A stretch of 35,768 nt of DNA from Gammaproteobacteria bacterium (lineage in GTDB: Bacteria; Pseudomonadota; Gammaproteobacteria; Pseudomonadales; Litorivicinaceae). The position numbers and the translations under genes were made by a program. Where the stretch lies: contig JAHEDY010000001.1 in the NCBI GenBank assembly GCA_024640985.1, forward strand, positions 1-35,768, read 5' to 3'. The stretch's first letter is position 1; each line of letters starts with the position of its first letter. Below are positions 28,017 through 35,768 of the stretch, piece after piece. Below the pieces are notes generated by a model. The model was not told the origin of the DNA. It ran no database searches and saw only the letters and a list, made by a program, of their open reading frames with translations.

Positions 28017-28556
28017 ATGGCGAGACTACAACAAGTCTACAAAGAAAAAGTTGTACCGGAGCTCTTGAAAGAGTTTGCGTACAAAAATGTGATGCAAGTG
28101 CCGCGCGTCAAGAAAATCACTTTGAATATGGGTGTTGGCGAGGCAGTTGCGGATAAGAAGCAGATCGAAAACGCAGTACGGGACATGACGGCGATCGCCG
28201 GACAGAAGCCTGTGGTGACAAAGGCACGCAAGTCAATTGCGGGCTTTAAGATCCGTGACGGCTGGCCAATTGGCTGCAAGGTCACCTTGCGTGGTGAGCA
28301 CATGTGGGAATTCTTAGATCGTCTGATTGCGATCTCAATTCCACGGATTCGTGATTTCCGCGGGTTGAACGGCAAGTCGTTTGACGGCCGCGGAAACTAC
28401 TCGATGGGTGTGCGCGAGCAGATCATGTTCCCTGAAATCGATTATGACAAAGTGGATGCGATTCGTGGGCTGGACATCACCATCACCACATCGGCTGACA
28501 CTGATGAGGAAGGGAAAGCGCTTTTGAAGGCGTTCAACTTCCCATTCCGTAACTGA
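28017..28556 (+). CDS. rplE: 50S ribosomal protein L5
   Basis: L5 binds 5S rRNA in the central protuberance. The 179-residue protein equals E. coli in length and contains [39 protein letters not shown] and [21 protein letters not shown] 28017 lies about 13 bases after AGGAG; a closer GAAAGAAG may assist. In E. coli, S8 regulates translation from this start. Confidence 0.98.
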   Translation: MARLQQVYKEKVVPELLKEFAYKNVMQVPRVKKITLNMGVGEAVADKKQIENAVRDMTAIAGQKPVVTKARKSIAGFKIRDGWPIGCKVTLRGEHMWEFLDRLIAISIPRIRDFRGLNGKSFDGRGNYSMGVREQIMFPEIDYDKVDAIRGLDITITTSADTDEEGKALLKAFNFPFRN

Positions 28557-28566
28557 GGAGCGTTAG

Positions 28567-28872
28567 GTGGCTAAGAAATCAATGAAAGAACGTGAACTGA
28601 AGCGTCAAAAGACGGTCGCTCGGTTTGCAGCAAAGCGTAAGGAATTGAAAGCGACAATCGCCAATCCAAACGCAACAGATGAAGAAATGTGGGACGCGCA
28701 GCAGAAGCTGCAAAAGATGCCGCGTGACGCCTCTGCAGTGCGCTTACAGCGTCGGTGTCGTGTGACTGGTCGTCCACACGCAGTTTACCGTAAGTTTGGC
28801 CTGTCCCGGATTAAGCTGCGCGAAACGATGATGCGCGGTGAAGTTCCTGGTCTGAAAAAGGCCAGCTGGTAA
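28567..28872 (+). CDS. rpsN: 30S ribosomal protein S14 (zinc-free type)
   Basis: S14 is a late-assembling 30S head protein. At 101 residues it is the long, C-minus type: the usual zinc CxxC pairs are absent and only [19 protein letters not shown] remains in the conserved core. GTG 28567 has GAGGAG (28553-28558) 8 bases upstream and gives the standard AKKSMKERE start. It shares this zinc-free form with E. coli. Confidence 0.97.
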   Translation: MAKKSMKERELKRQKTVARFAAKRKELKATIANPNATDEEMWDAQQKLQKMPRDASAVRLQRRCRVTGRPHAVYRKFGLSRIKLRETMMRGEVPGLKKASW

Positions 28873-28887
28873 GGAGTGATTTAAAAA

Positions 28888-29283
28888 ATGAGCATGCAAG
28901 ATACTTTGGCGGATATGTTCACTCGCATCCGCAACGGGCAGATGGCAGGTAAAACTGCGGTCTCTATGCCTTCTTCGAAACAGAAGGTTGCACTTGCCCG
29001 GGTACTCGCTGACGAAGGATTTTTGGGTGGATACAACGTTGATGACGCAGGTGTGAAGTCAACATTGACAGTCGATCTTCGGTACCACGAAGGTCGTCCA
29101 GTGATCCGTGAAATTAAACGTTCAAGTCGTCCAGGTTTGCGTCGGTATGAAGGGAAAGAGACTTTGCCAAAAGTACAAGGTGGTCTCGGTATTGCCATCA
29201 TCTCGACGTCGAAAGGTTTGATGACTGACCGCGAAGCACGCAAAGCCGGTATCGGTGGCGAAGTGCTCTGCACAGTATTCTAA
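28888..29283 (+). CDS. rpsH: 30S ribosomal protein S8
   Basis: S8 binds 16S helix 21 and, in E. coli, represses spc translation. The 131-residue protein (E. coli 130) begins [19 protein letters not shown], has [18 protein letters not shown] and ends [11 protein letters not shown]. The region [14 protein letters not shown] is the RNA-binding part. AAGGAG precedes ATG. Confidence 0.98.
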   Translation: MSMQDTLADMFTRIRNGQMAGKTAVSMPSSKQKVALARVLADEGFLGGYNVDDAGVKSTLTVDLRYHEGRPVIREIKRSSRPGLRRYEGKETLPKVQGGLGIAIISTSKGLMTDREARKAGIGGEVLCTVF

Positions 29284-29293
29284 GGAGTTATTG

Positions 29294-29827
29294 ATGTCTC
29301 GTATTGCAAAAGCTCCGATCGAATTGCCATCGGGTGTTGATGTCAACATTGCTGGTCAGGATGTCACTGTCAAAGGAAAGAACGGCACGTTGTCAATTTC
29401 CTTAAACGACGCAGTGGCTGTGAATCAAGCGGATAACGTATTGACGTTTGAGCCGCGCGAAGGCGCAGCAGATGGTTGGGCGCAAGCTGGTACAGCTCGT
29501 GCAATCGTCAATAACATGGTCACGGGTGTCGCAGATGGCTTCGAAAAGAAGTTGACGCTCATCGGTGTCGGTTATCGTGCTCAGGTTCAAGGGTCTGCGA
29601 TCAACTTGACTCTTGGTTTCTCACATCCAGTGGTTCATAACCTGCCACAAGGTGTGACTGCAGAAACCCCAAGTCAGACTGAAATCGTGCTGAAGTCAGC
29701 CGATAAGCAGCTGCTTGGTCAAGTCGCTGCAGAAATTCGTGCATACCGCCCACCAGAGCCTTACAAAGGCAAGGGTGTGCGTTACTCAGATGAGTATGTG
29801 CGTCGTAAAGAAGCGAAGAAGAAGTAA
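29294..29827 (+). CDS. rplF: 50S ribosomal protein L6
   Basis: L6 lies near the sarcin-ricin loop. The 177-residue protein equals E. coli in length; it begins [18 protein letters not shown] and has [20 protein letters not shown] and the C-terminal [22 protein letters not shown] 29294 has AAGGAG upstream. The frame extends back to 29255 within rpsH but that part is not family-like. Confidence 0.98.
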   Translation: MSRIAKAPIELPSGVDVNIAGQDVTVKGKNGTLSISLNDAVAVNQADNVLTFEPREGAADGWAQAGTARAIVNNMVTGVADGFEKKLTLIGVGYRAQVQGSAINLTLGFSHPVVHNLPQGVTAETPSQTEIVLKSADKQLLGQVAAEIRAYRPPEPYKGKGVRYSDEYVRRKEAKKK

Positions 29828-29838
29828 GGAGAGCCGAC

Positions 29839-30189
29839 ATGATGGACAAGAAAAAATCCCGGTTGCGTCGCGCTCGCCGTGCACGCGCCAAAATGCGCGA
29901 ATTAGGCGCAAATCGTTTGTGCGTGCATCGTACACCACGTCATATCTACGCCCAGATTATTTCTGGCGACGGATCCAACGTGATTTGTACAGCATCGACA
30001 CTGGATAAGGACCTTCGTGAGAAGAACGGCGGAAACGTGGATGCGGCTGCAGAAGTCGGTAAGCGGATCGCTGAACGAGCGAAGGAAAAAGGAATTCAGG
30101 CGGTTGCATTTGACCGCTCCGGTTTCCGTTATCACGGTCGTGTGAAGGCTCTAGCCGACGCAGCCCGTGAAGGTGGACTTGAGTTTTAA
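29839..30189 (+). CDS. rplR: 50S ribosomal protein L18
   Basis: L18 binds 5S rRNA with L5. The protein has 116 residues from ATG 29839 or 115 from ATG 29842; the first is 7 bases after GGAG and is favoured, while the second gives the MDKKK start of relatives. Core segments are [19 protein letters not shown] and [20 protein letters not shown]. Confidence 0.97.
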   Translation: MMDKKKSRLRRARRARAKMRELGANRLCVHRTPRHIYAQIISGDGSNVICTASTLDKDLREKNGGNVDAAAEVGKRIAERAKEKGIQAVAFDRSGFRYHGRVKALADAAREGGLEF

Positions 30190-30198
30190 GGGGATCCG

Positions 30199-30705
30199 AT
30201 GAACGCAAAAGTAGAAGCACAGCAGCAGGGTGATCTGCAAGAAAAGCTGGTTCAAGTGAATCGGGTAGCCAAAGTTGTTAAAGGTGGCCGGATTTTCAGC
30301 TTCACAGCATTGACTGTGGTTGGCGATGGAAATGGGAAAGTTGGATACGGTCGCGGTAAAGCACGCGAAGTACCAGCGGCGATTCAGAAAGCGATGGAAG
30401 CGGCACGCCGCAACATGGTTTCTGTGAAGCTTGATGGGGATACGATTCAATACCCAACCAAAGCAGCTCATGGATCGGCGAAGGTTTACATGCAGCCCGC
30501 ATCACAGGGTACTGGCGTGATCGCCGGTGGAGCGATGCGCGCGGTTTTGGAAATCGCTGGTGTGCAGAACGTATTGGCGAAGTGTTACGGCTCAACGAAC
30601 CCAGCTAACGTGGTTCGTGCAACGATCAAAGCGCTTTCAGAGATGCAATCTCCGGAAGACGTCGCGGCTCGTCGTGGCAAATCAGTCGAAGAAATTCTCG
30701 GCTAA
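30199..30705 (+). CDS. rpsE: 30S ribosomal protein S5
   Basis: S5 takes part in decoding accuracy. The 168-residue protein (E. coli 167) contains [40 protein letters not shown] and [27 protein letters not shown] precedes ATG. The first seven residues MNAKVEA equal those of SecE, and 21 of the first 22 bases agree. The spectinomycin loop (around VAKVVKGG) shows no deletion. Confidence 0.98.
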   Translation: MNAKVEAQQQGDLQEKLVQVNRVAKVVKGGRIFSFTALTVVGDGNGKVGYGRGKAREVPAAIQKAMEAARRNMVSVKLDGDTIQYPTKAAHGSAKVYMQPASQGTGVIAGGAMRAVLEIAGVQNVLAKCYGSTNPANVVRATIKALSEMQSPEDVAARRGKSVEEILG

Positions 30706-30716
30706 GGATTAAAGAC

Positions 30717-30908
30717 ATGGCGAAGAAAAAAATGTTGAAGGTGACATTGGTGCGTAGCCCAATCCGTCAAAATCCGAAGCACAAACTGTGTGTCCAGGGT
30801 CTTGGCTTAAAGCGCATGCATCAGACAGTTGAAGTTGAAGATACACCCAGCGTTCGTGGAATGATCAACAAGGTCAACTACCTCGTACGCGTTGAAGGAG
30901 AAGCATAA
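30717..30908 (+). CDS. rpmD: 50S ribosomal protein L30
   Basis: A small 50S protein. At 63 residues (E. coli 59) it has [40 protein letters not shown] and the closing [20 protein letters not shown] precedes the ATG. The stop overlaps rplO as TAATG. Confidence 0.96.
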   Translation: MAKKKMLKVTLVRSPIRQNPKHKLCVQGLGLKRMHQTVEVEDTPSVRGMINKVNYLVRVEGEA

Positions 30909-31342
30909 TGCGTTTAAACGGCTTATCTCCGGCTCCTGGTTCACGCACGGATAAAAAGCGTGTTGGCCGTGGTATCGGCTCTGGTTTGGGTAAAACTGGT
31001 GGTCGCGGTCATAAAGGGTTGAAGTCGCGTTCCGGTGGTTCAGTGAAGCCTGGGTTCGAAGGCGGTCAAATGCCATTGCAGCGTCGTCTGCCAAAGTTTG
31101 GTTTTACCTCACGCAAGAGTTTGACTCGTGACGAGATCCGCTTAGCGGAATTGAACAAGATCCAAGGTGACGAAGTCACAATGGAATCATTGCGTCAAGC
31201 ACGACTCATTGGTGAAAACATCAAAGATGTGAAAATCATCTTAGCCGGTGAAATCACGCGTGCGATGACTGTGAAAGGCTTGAAGATCACCAAGGGTGCT
31301 CAAGCTGCAGTGGAAGCCGCTGGCGGCAAGGTCGAAGCGTAA
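30908..31342 (+). CDS. rplO: 50S ribosomal protein L15
   Basis: L15 is a late assembly protein contacting many 23S domains. The 144 residues equal E. coli in length. The glycine-rich basic tail [20 protein letters not shown] (about residues 18-37) and [18 protein letters not shown] identify it. GAAGGAG lies in the rpmD end. secY starts immediately after its stop. Confidence 0.98.
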   Translation: MRLNGLSPAPGSRTDKKRVGRGIGSGLGKTGGRGHKGLKSRSGGSVKPGFEGGQMPLQRRLPKFGFTSRKSLTRDEIRLAELNKIQGDEVTMESLRQARLIGENIKDVKIILAGEITRAMTVKGLKITKGAQAAVEAAGGKVEA

Positions 31343-32662
31343 ATGGCGACTCCAGGTGCATCAGGAGGCGGATTGACAGAGCTTTGGGCTCGACTTCGCT
31401 TCGTTGTGATCGCGGTTGTGGTGTACCGAATCGGTGCACACATCCCGGTCCCAGGAATTAATCCTGATCGGCTGGCAGACCTGTTTGAACAGAGCCAAGG
31501 AACAATCCTTAGCCTATTCAACATGTTTTCTGGCGGTGCGTTGGAGCGGATGTCGATCCTCGCGCTTGGAATCATGCCTTACATCTCAGCATCGATCGTG
31601 ATGCAGCTCTTAACCGCTGTTGTCCCATCGCTTGAAGCGTTGAAGAAAGAGGGTGAGGCCGGACGGCGAAAGATTACGCAATACACGCGTTACGGAACGG
31701 TGTTTCTGGCGACTGTACAGTCCATTGGCGTTGCCATGGGGCTTGCCGGTCAAGGCGTGGCGTTTGCGTCCGATTTCCACTTCCATTTTGTGGCAGTGAT
31801 CACCTTTGTCTCAGGATCAGTCTTTTTGATGTGGCTTGGTGAACAGGTCACAGAAAAAGGCATCGGTAACGGTATCAGCTTGTTGATTTTTGCCGGTATT
31901 GTCGCGGGTCTTCCCGGAGCAATCGGGCAGTCAGCTGAGGCTGCACGCCAAGGGGATCTCAATATCCTTGGGTTATTGGCGATTGCTATCATTGCGGTCG
32001 GTGTTGTGGCGTTTGTTGTCTTTATGGAGCGTGCACAACGCCGGATTACAGTGAATTATGCACGTCGACAGCAAGGGAATAAGGTGTTTGCAGCCCAACA
32101 GTCGCATTTGCCGTTGAAGATCAACATGGCGGGTGTTATCCCACCGATCTTTGCATCGAGCCTCTTGTTGTTTCCTGCATCGATTGGTCAATGGTTCGGT
32201 CAAGGCGAAGGAATGGAATGGTTGCAGGATGTGAGTCTTGCGCTCGGTCCAGGTCAGCCGCTGTACTATTTGCTGTTTACAGTGGGCATTGTGTTTTTCT
32301 GTTACTTCTACACGGCGTTGGTCTTCAATCCGCGCGATGTGGCAGACAACCTGAAAAAGTCTGGTGCGTTCATCCCAGGGATTCGTCCGGGTGAGCAGTC
32401 AGCAAACTATATCGACAAAGTGATGAGTCGTTTGACGTTTTGGGGTGCTGCCTACATTGCAGCCGTCTCCTTGCTCCCACAGAGCTTGGTGGTCAGCTTC
32501 AATGCACCGTTTTACTTCGGTGGTACATCACTTTTGATCGTTGTTGTTGTGGTCATGGATTTTATGTCGCAGGTGCAGTCGCATCTCATGAGTCGTCAAT
32601 ACGAATCCTTGATGAAGAAATCGAATTTGAAAGGGTATGGCTCGGGCGGCCTATTACGCTAA
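31343..32662 (+). CDS. secY: Preprotein translocase subunit SecY
   Basis: SecY is the channel through the inner membrane, working with SecE (5964-6329) and SecG. The 439-residue protein has ten hydrophobic segments; landmarks are [20 protein letters not shown] and [10 protein letters not shown] in TM2, [36 protein letters not shown], and the late [18 protein letters not shown]. Start and rplO stop abut as TAAATG. The nearest AAGG is 11 bases away, so coupling to rplO is likely. Last large gene of the spc group. Confidence 0.98.
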   Translation: MATPGASGGGLTELWARLRFVVIAVVVYRIGAHIPVPGINPDRLADLFEQSQGTILSLFNMFSGGALERMSILALGIMPYISASIVMQLLTAVVPSLEALKKEGEAGRRKITQYTRYGTVFLATVQSIGVAMGLAGQGVAFASDFHFHFVAVITFVSGSVFLMWLGEQVTEKGIGNGISLLIFAGIVAGLPGAIGQSAEAARQGDLNILGLLAIAIIAVGVVAFVVFMERAQRRITVNYARRQQGNKVFAAQQSHLPLKINMAGVIPPIFASSLLLFPASIGQWFGQGEGMEWLQDVSLALGPGQPLYYLLFTVGIVFFCYFYTALVFNPRDVADNLKKSGAFIPGIRPGEQSANYIDKVMSRLTFWGAAYIAAVSLLPQSLVVSFNAPFYFGGTSLLIVVVVVMDFMSQVQSHLMSRQYESLMKKSNLKGYGSGGLLR

Positions 32663-32683
32663 ACGAGCATTGGGAGCTTTGAA

Positions 32684-32797
32684 ATGAAAGTACGCGCATC
32701 AGTAAAAAAGATTTGCCGGAACTGTCGAATTATTCGTCGTAACGGTGCAGTACGTGTGATCTGTACGGATCCTCGTCACAAGCAGCGTCAAGGTTAA
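32684..32797 (+). CDS. rpmJ: 50S ribosomal protein L36
   Basis: A 37-residue protein of the 50S subunit: [15 protein letters not shown] at the start, then [19 protein letters not shown]. It keeps the zinc ribbon C11, C14, C27 and H32, so it is the zinc-binding (C-plus) form. TGGGAG lies upstream of ATG 32684, 21 bases after secY. In E. coli it also ends the spc operon. No terminator is seen before the next promoter. Confidence 0.96.
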   Translation: MKVRASVKKICRNCRIIRRNGAVRVICTDPRHKQRQG

Positions 32798-32810
32798 ATA
32801 AAGAAAAGGG

Positions 32811-32839
32811 TTGAGATTTTCTGTTGAAATCAATAGAAT
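32811..32839 (+). promoter_or_regulatory. Promoter of the alpha operon
   Basis: TTGAGA (-35, 32811-32816; 5 of 6), 17 bases, TAGAAT (-10, 32834-32839; 5 of 6), followed by TTCGCGCCTTG. The upstream bases are A-rich (TTAAATAAAGAAAAGGG). The -10 box and discriminator closely copy the str promoter; the discriminator copies the tRNA-tufB promoter. The start would be near 32846. Confidence 0.85.
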
Positions 32840-32861
32840 TTCGCGCCTTGTAATTTTCGAG

Positions 32862-32878
32862 AGTCGGCGGGGCCGGTT
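32862..32878 (+). promoter_or_regulatory. Leader hairpin before rpsM, possible S4 target
   Basis: AGTCGGC (32862-32868) pairs with GCCGGTT (32872-32878; two G-U) around GGG. In E. coli, S4 binds a pseudoknot around the rpsM start. Here the leader after the likely start is only about 54 bases, so a full E. coli-like pseudoknot is uncertain. Confidence 0.35.
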
Positions 32879-32899
32879 CATGAATTTGGAGAGTTAGGA

Positions 32900-33256
32900 A
32901 TGGCACGTATTGCCGGCGTTAACATCCCAGATAACAAGCACACAGTGATTTCACTGCAGTATGTTTTTGGGATTGGTCAAACTCGCGCGAAAGCGATCTG
33001 TAAAGCAACAGGCATCGAAGAGTCTGCCAAAGTGTCTTCGTTGTCCGAAGATCAGCTGGAAATGCTTCGTACAGAGGTTGGCAAGTTTGACGTAGAAGGT
33101 GACCTTCGTCGTGAAGTGTCAATGAACATTAAGCGTCTGATGGATCTCGGTTGTTTCCGTGGTATTCGTCATCGTCGCAGTCTGCCAGTTCGTGGACAGC
33201 GTACTAAGACAAACGCGCGGACCCGCAAGGGCCCACGTAAGCCGATTCGTAAGTAA
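32900..33256 (+). CDS. rpsM: 30S ribosomal protein S13
   Basis: S13 lies at the top of the 30S head and contacts the P-site tRNA. The 118-residue length equals E. coli. It begins [20 protein letters not shown], with the helix-hairpin-helix [12 protein letters not shown] and the basic tail [32 protein letters not shown] precedes the ATG. First gene of the alpha operon. Confidence 0.98.
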   Translation: MARIAGVNIPDNKHTVISLQYVFGIGQTRAKAICKATGIEESAKVSSLSEDQLEMLRTEVGKFDVEGDLRREVSMNIKRLMDLGCFRGIRHRRSLPVRGQRTKTNARTRKGPRKPIRK

Positions 33257-33265
33257 GGAATTCTG

Positions 33266-33655
33266 ATGGCGACACAGCGTAGCGCATCGCGTAAGAAGGT
33301 CAAAAAGCAGGTTGCGGAGGGTGTGGTTCACATTCACGCGTCCTTCAATAACACCATTATCACGATCACTGATCGGCAAGGTAACGCTCTCTCGTGGGCG
33401 ACAGCCGGCGGATCGGGCTTCCGTGGTTCACGTAAATCCACTCCATTCGCCGCACAGGTAGCGAGTGAGCGTGCAGCAACAGCGGCACAGGAGTTTGGTT
33501 TGAAATCTGTGGATGTCATGGTGAAGGGGCCTGGACCTGGACGTGAGAGCGCGGTTCGTGCTCTGAATGCTGTGGGCCTTAAGGTTACAAATATCACTGA
33601 CGTCACGCCGATCCCTCATAACGGCTGCCGTCCGCCGAAAAAGCGCCGCGTCTAA
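33266..33655 (+). CDS. rpsK: 30S ribosomal protein S11
   Basis: S11 lies on the 30S platform at the mRNA exit. The 129 residues equal E. coli. Signature segments are [24 protein letters not shown]-like [19 protein letters not shown], and the C-terminal [22 protein letters not shown] precedes the ATG; the gap to rpsM is 9 bases. Confidence 0.98.
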   Translation: MATQRSASRKKVKKQVAEGVVHIHASFNNTIITITDRQGNALSWATAGGSGFRGSRKSTPFAAQVASERAATAAQEFGLKSVDVMVKGPGPGRESAVRALNAVGLKVTNITDVTPIPHNGCRPPKKRRV

Positions 33656-33669
33656 GGAGAATTAGAGGA

Positions 33670-34290
33670 ATGGCACGTTACATCGGACCAACTTGTAAAT
33701 TAGCACGTCGTGAAGGAACAGATTTGTTCCTTAAGAGCGGCGTCCGTTCAATGGATACAAAGTGCAACTTGGAAACACGTCCAGGAATGCACGGTGCAGC
33801 ACGTGGTCGTCTTTCTGACTACGGCTTGCAGTTGCGTGAGAAGCAGAAGGTACGTCGTATTTATGGCGTGCTCGAAAAGCAATTCCGTAACTACTACAAG
33901 GAAGCATCGCGCCTTCGAGGCTCAACGGGTGAAAACCTTTTGAAGCTGTTGGAAAGCCGCTTGGATAACGTTGTTTATCGAATGGGTTTTGGCTCGACAC
34001 GTGCGGAAGCCCGCCAAGTCGTCGGTCATCGGTCCATTATGGTAAATGGCAAGGTTTTGAATATCCCGTCTTATCAGGTGAAGCCGGGTGATGTGATCAG
34101 TGTTCGTGAGAAGGCGAAGGGTCAGTTGCGTATTCGCGCTGCGCTTGAGCTGGCTGGTCAGCGTGCAGATGTGCCTTGGATGGATGTTGATTCATCAAAG
34201 ATGGAAGGTACATTCAAGACGCTTCCTGAGCGTCAAGATCTGTCACAAGACATCAACGAGAACCTGATCGTCGAGTTGTACTCGAAGTAA
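33670..34290 (+). CDS. rpsD: 30S ribosomal protein S4
   Basis: S4 starts 30S body assembly and, in E. coli, represses the alpha operon. The 206 residues equal E. coli. It begins [20 protein letters not shown], with [19 protein letters not shown] and the S4 RNA-binding domain [20 protein letters not shown] (about residues 95-114). It lacks zinc cysteines. AAGGAGAATTAGAGGA precedes the ATG. Confidence 0.98.
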   Translation: MARYIGPTCKLARREGTDLFLKSGVRSMDTKCNLETRPGMHGAARGRLSDYGLQLREKQKVRRIYGVLEKQFRNYYKEASRLRGSTGENLLKLLESRLDNVVYRMGFGSTRAEARQVVGHRSIMVNGKVLNIPSYQVKPGDVISVREKAKGQLRIRAALELAGQRADVPWMDVDSSKMEGTFKTLPERQDLSQDINENLIVELYSK

Positions 34291-34311
34291 ACCACATTGT
34301 TAGGAGACGGT

Positions 34312-35301
34312 ATGTCGTCATTGGAACTGCTGACACCGCGTCAGATTCAGGTCCAGGAGGTAGCTCCCGGACGCTCAAAAATTATTCTTGAGCCTCTTGA
34401 GCGCGGTTACGGCCACACATTGGGTAACGCGTTGCGTCGGATCCTGCTTTCATCGATGCCAGGTTGCGCGATTATTGAAGCGAAAATCGACGGTGTCGCG
34501 CATGAGTATTCCGAAATTGAGGGCGTGAAAGAAGACGTCATCGAAATTCTTCTGAATCTCAAGAAAGTGGCAGTATCGTTGGAAGGCCGTGATGGGATTG
34601 CGACGATCCGCTTGAACCACTCAGGAGAAGGCGTTGTCACTGCGGCGGATTTTGAATTACCTCAAGACGTCGAATTGGCTAACCCAGAGCAACATATTGC
34701 AACAGTTGCTGCTCGTGGTTCGTTGCAGATTGAAGCGCTGGTCGCTCGAGGCATCGGGTATGAGCCTGCGAGTGAGCGCGAAGAAGACGAAGAGATGCGG
34801 ACAATTGGCGCGTTGCGATTGGATGCAACCTATAGCCCGGTACGTCGAGTATCTTACGTGGTTGAGAGCGCACGAGTTGAGCAACGGACTGACCTCGATA
34901 AGTTAGTGATCGACCTTGAAACCGACGGCACTTTGGATGCTGAAGAAGCAATCCGTCGCGCAGCCACACTGCTTCAGCAGCAGTTGTCGGTATTTGTTGA
35001 GTTCGAAGGTCCTCAGGTTACAACTGAAGAAACGCAGAAAGATGAAATCGATCCGATTTTGTTGCGCCCAGTTGACGATCTTGAACTGACCGTTCGTTCT
35101 GCGAATTGCTTGAAAGCGGAAAATATTTATTACATCGGTGACTTGGTGCAGCGGACTGAGGTTGAGTTGTTGAAGACTCCGAACCTCGGTAAGAAGTCGT
35201 TGACCGAAATCAAAGACGTTTTAGCATCACGCGGCTTGTCGCTTGGTTCGCGTCTTGAAAATTGGCCACCAGCAGGATTTGCGCGCGAAGAAAGCGCCTA
35301 A
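34312..35301 (+). CDS. rpoA: DNA-directed RNA polymerase subunit alpha
   Basis: Alpha dimerises to assemble the polymerase and binds UP elements and activators. The 329 residues equal E. coli. The N-terminal domain has [20 protein letters not shown] (27-46), a flexible linker lies near 235-248, and the C-terminal domain has [20 protein letters not shown] with R262 matching E. coli R265, the residue that reads the minor groove of UP elements. This fits the A/T-rich tract before the tRNA promoter. AGGAGACGGT precedes ATG 34312. Confidence 0.98.
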   Translation: MSSLELLTPRQIQVQEVAPGRSKIILEPLERGYGHTLGNALRRILLSSMPGCAIIEAKIDGVAHEYSEIEGVKEDVIEILLNLKKVAVSLEGRDGIATIRLNHSGEGVVTAADFELPQDVELANPEQHIATVAARGSLQIEALVARGIGYEPASEREEDEEMRTIGALRLDATYSPVRRVSYVVESARVEQRTDLDKLVIDLETDGTLDAEEAIRRAATLLQQQLSVFVEFEGPQVTTEETQKDEIDPILLRPVDDLELTVRSANCLKAENIYYIGDLVQRTEVELLKTPNLGKKSLTEIKDVLASRGLSLGSRLENWPPAGFAREESA

Positions 35302-35312
35302 GTTAGACCGAC

Positions 35313-35326
35313 CCGTCGTGAGACGG
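35313..35326 (+). other. Hairpin between rpoA and rplQ
   Basis: CCGTC (35313-35317) and GACGG (35322-35326) around a GTGA tetraloop, in the 50-base spacer. Only three T follow after GTGTC, so it is a weak terminator at most. Confidence 0.4.
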
Positions 35327-35351
35327 TGTCTTTGAGAAGCGAGAATAGACC

Positions 35352-35732
35352 ATGCGTCATTTGAAAAGCGGAAAGAAACTGAATCGGACCAGCAGTCATC
35401 GTAAGGCCATGTTTTCTAACATGACCGCCTCGTTGATTGAGCATGAAGTCATTAAGACGACTTTGCCGAAAGCCAAAGAATTGCGCCGTGTAGCTGAGCC
35501 TTTAATTACATTGGCCAAGAACGACTCGGTTGCGAATCGTCGATTGGCTTTTAGCCGCCTTCGGAGTGATTCGGCCGTGGGTAAGCTATTTGCTGAGTTG
35601 GGACCGCGTTATCAAGCTCGCCCAGGCGGATACTTGCGCATTCTGAAATCTGGCTTCCGTGCAGGGGATGCAGCACCCATGGCGATCGTTGAGTTGGTTG
35701 ATCGTCCAGAGATCGCCGCTGAGGTAGAGTAA
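35352..35732 (+). CDS. rplQ: 50S ribosomal protein L17
   Basis: L17 lies near the tunnel exit and ends the alpha operon. The 126-residue protein (E. coli 127) begins [20 protein letters not shown] and contains [39 protein letters not shown] and [26 protein letters not shown] precedes the ATG. The gene is complete. Confidence 0.98.
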   Translation: MRHLKSGKKLNRTSSHRKAMFSNMTASLIEHEVIKTTLPKAKELRRVAEPLITLAKNDSVANRRLAFSRLRSDSAVGKLFAELGPRYQARPGGYLRILKSGFRAGDAAPMAIVELVDRPEIAAEVE

Positions 35733-35750
35733 TCAACAGATTCCTGATAC

Positions 35751-35762
35751 CGGCGAAAGCCG
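35751..35762 (+). terminator. Start of a probable terminator after rplQ, cut by the window end
   Basis: CGGC-GAAA-GCCG (35751-35762) begins 18 bases after the rplQ stop, then the window stops. The place suits the alpha-operon terminator, but no T-tract can be seen. Confidence 0.35.
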
Positions 35763-35768
35763 AGGTCT

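Overview
The window is a continuous block of transcription and translation genes from a bacterium, read almost entirely on the + strand. It is most consistent with a gammaproteobacterium outside the Enterobacterales. The gene content and order (birA-coaX-tRNA-tufB-tRNA-Trp-secE-nusG-rplKAJL-rpoBC-str-S10-spc-alpha), protein lengths and catalytic motifs match Pseudomonas/Oceanospirillales-like genomes, and the base composition looks moderate (GC near 50%, judged by eye). The genus cannot be fixed from sequence reading alone.

Layout: 1-1023 is the 3' third of a 23S rRNA gene and 1135-1254 is a 5S rRNA gene, followed by a strong terminator. 1334-4262 holds a tightly overlapping set: three very short possible ORFs, an EamA/DMT transporter, birA and coaX (type III pantothenate kinase). 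A promoter at about 4261-4310 then drives tRNA-Thr(UGU), tRNA-Tyr(GUA), tufB, tRNA-Trp(CCA), secE and nusG. The ribosomal-stalk and polymerase cluster rplK-rplA-rplJ-rplL-rpoB-rpoC spans 6928-17701. The str operon rpsL-rpsG-fusA-tufA spans 17780-22091. The S10 and spc clusters are fused (rpsJ to rpmJ, 22248-32797), and the alpha operon rpsM-rpsK-rpsD-rpoA-rplQ closes the window (32900-35732).

How it works together: the genes build the ribosome (23S/5S rRNA and 30 ribosomal proteins), supply elongation factors EF-Tu (two identical copies) and EF-G, encode RNA polymerase alpha, beta and beta', the NusG factor, and the SecY/SecE translocon core. Four promoters recognised by eye (tRNA-tufB, str, S10, alpha) share a GC-rich CGCRCC discriminator right after the -10 box, as expected of genes under growth-rate or stringent control. 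Several spacers hold hairpins where ribosomal-protein autoregulation is known in relatives (L1, L10, S7, S4 targets) and an attenuator-like site before rpoB.

The only stretch longer than 300 bases without a certain gene is 1255-1708. It holds the rRNA terminator, a possible promoter and three small candidate ORFs joined by ATGA overlaps. I see no CRISPR, insertion sequence, prophage or clearly novel multi-gene system. The most interesting material is regulatory: a promoter whose -10 box lies in the loop of the rpoC terminator hairpin, the shared discriminator, competing hairpins before rpoB, the short S10 leader, and two tuf genes identical exactly from start to stop codon with codon use unlike their neighbours.
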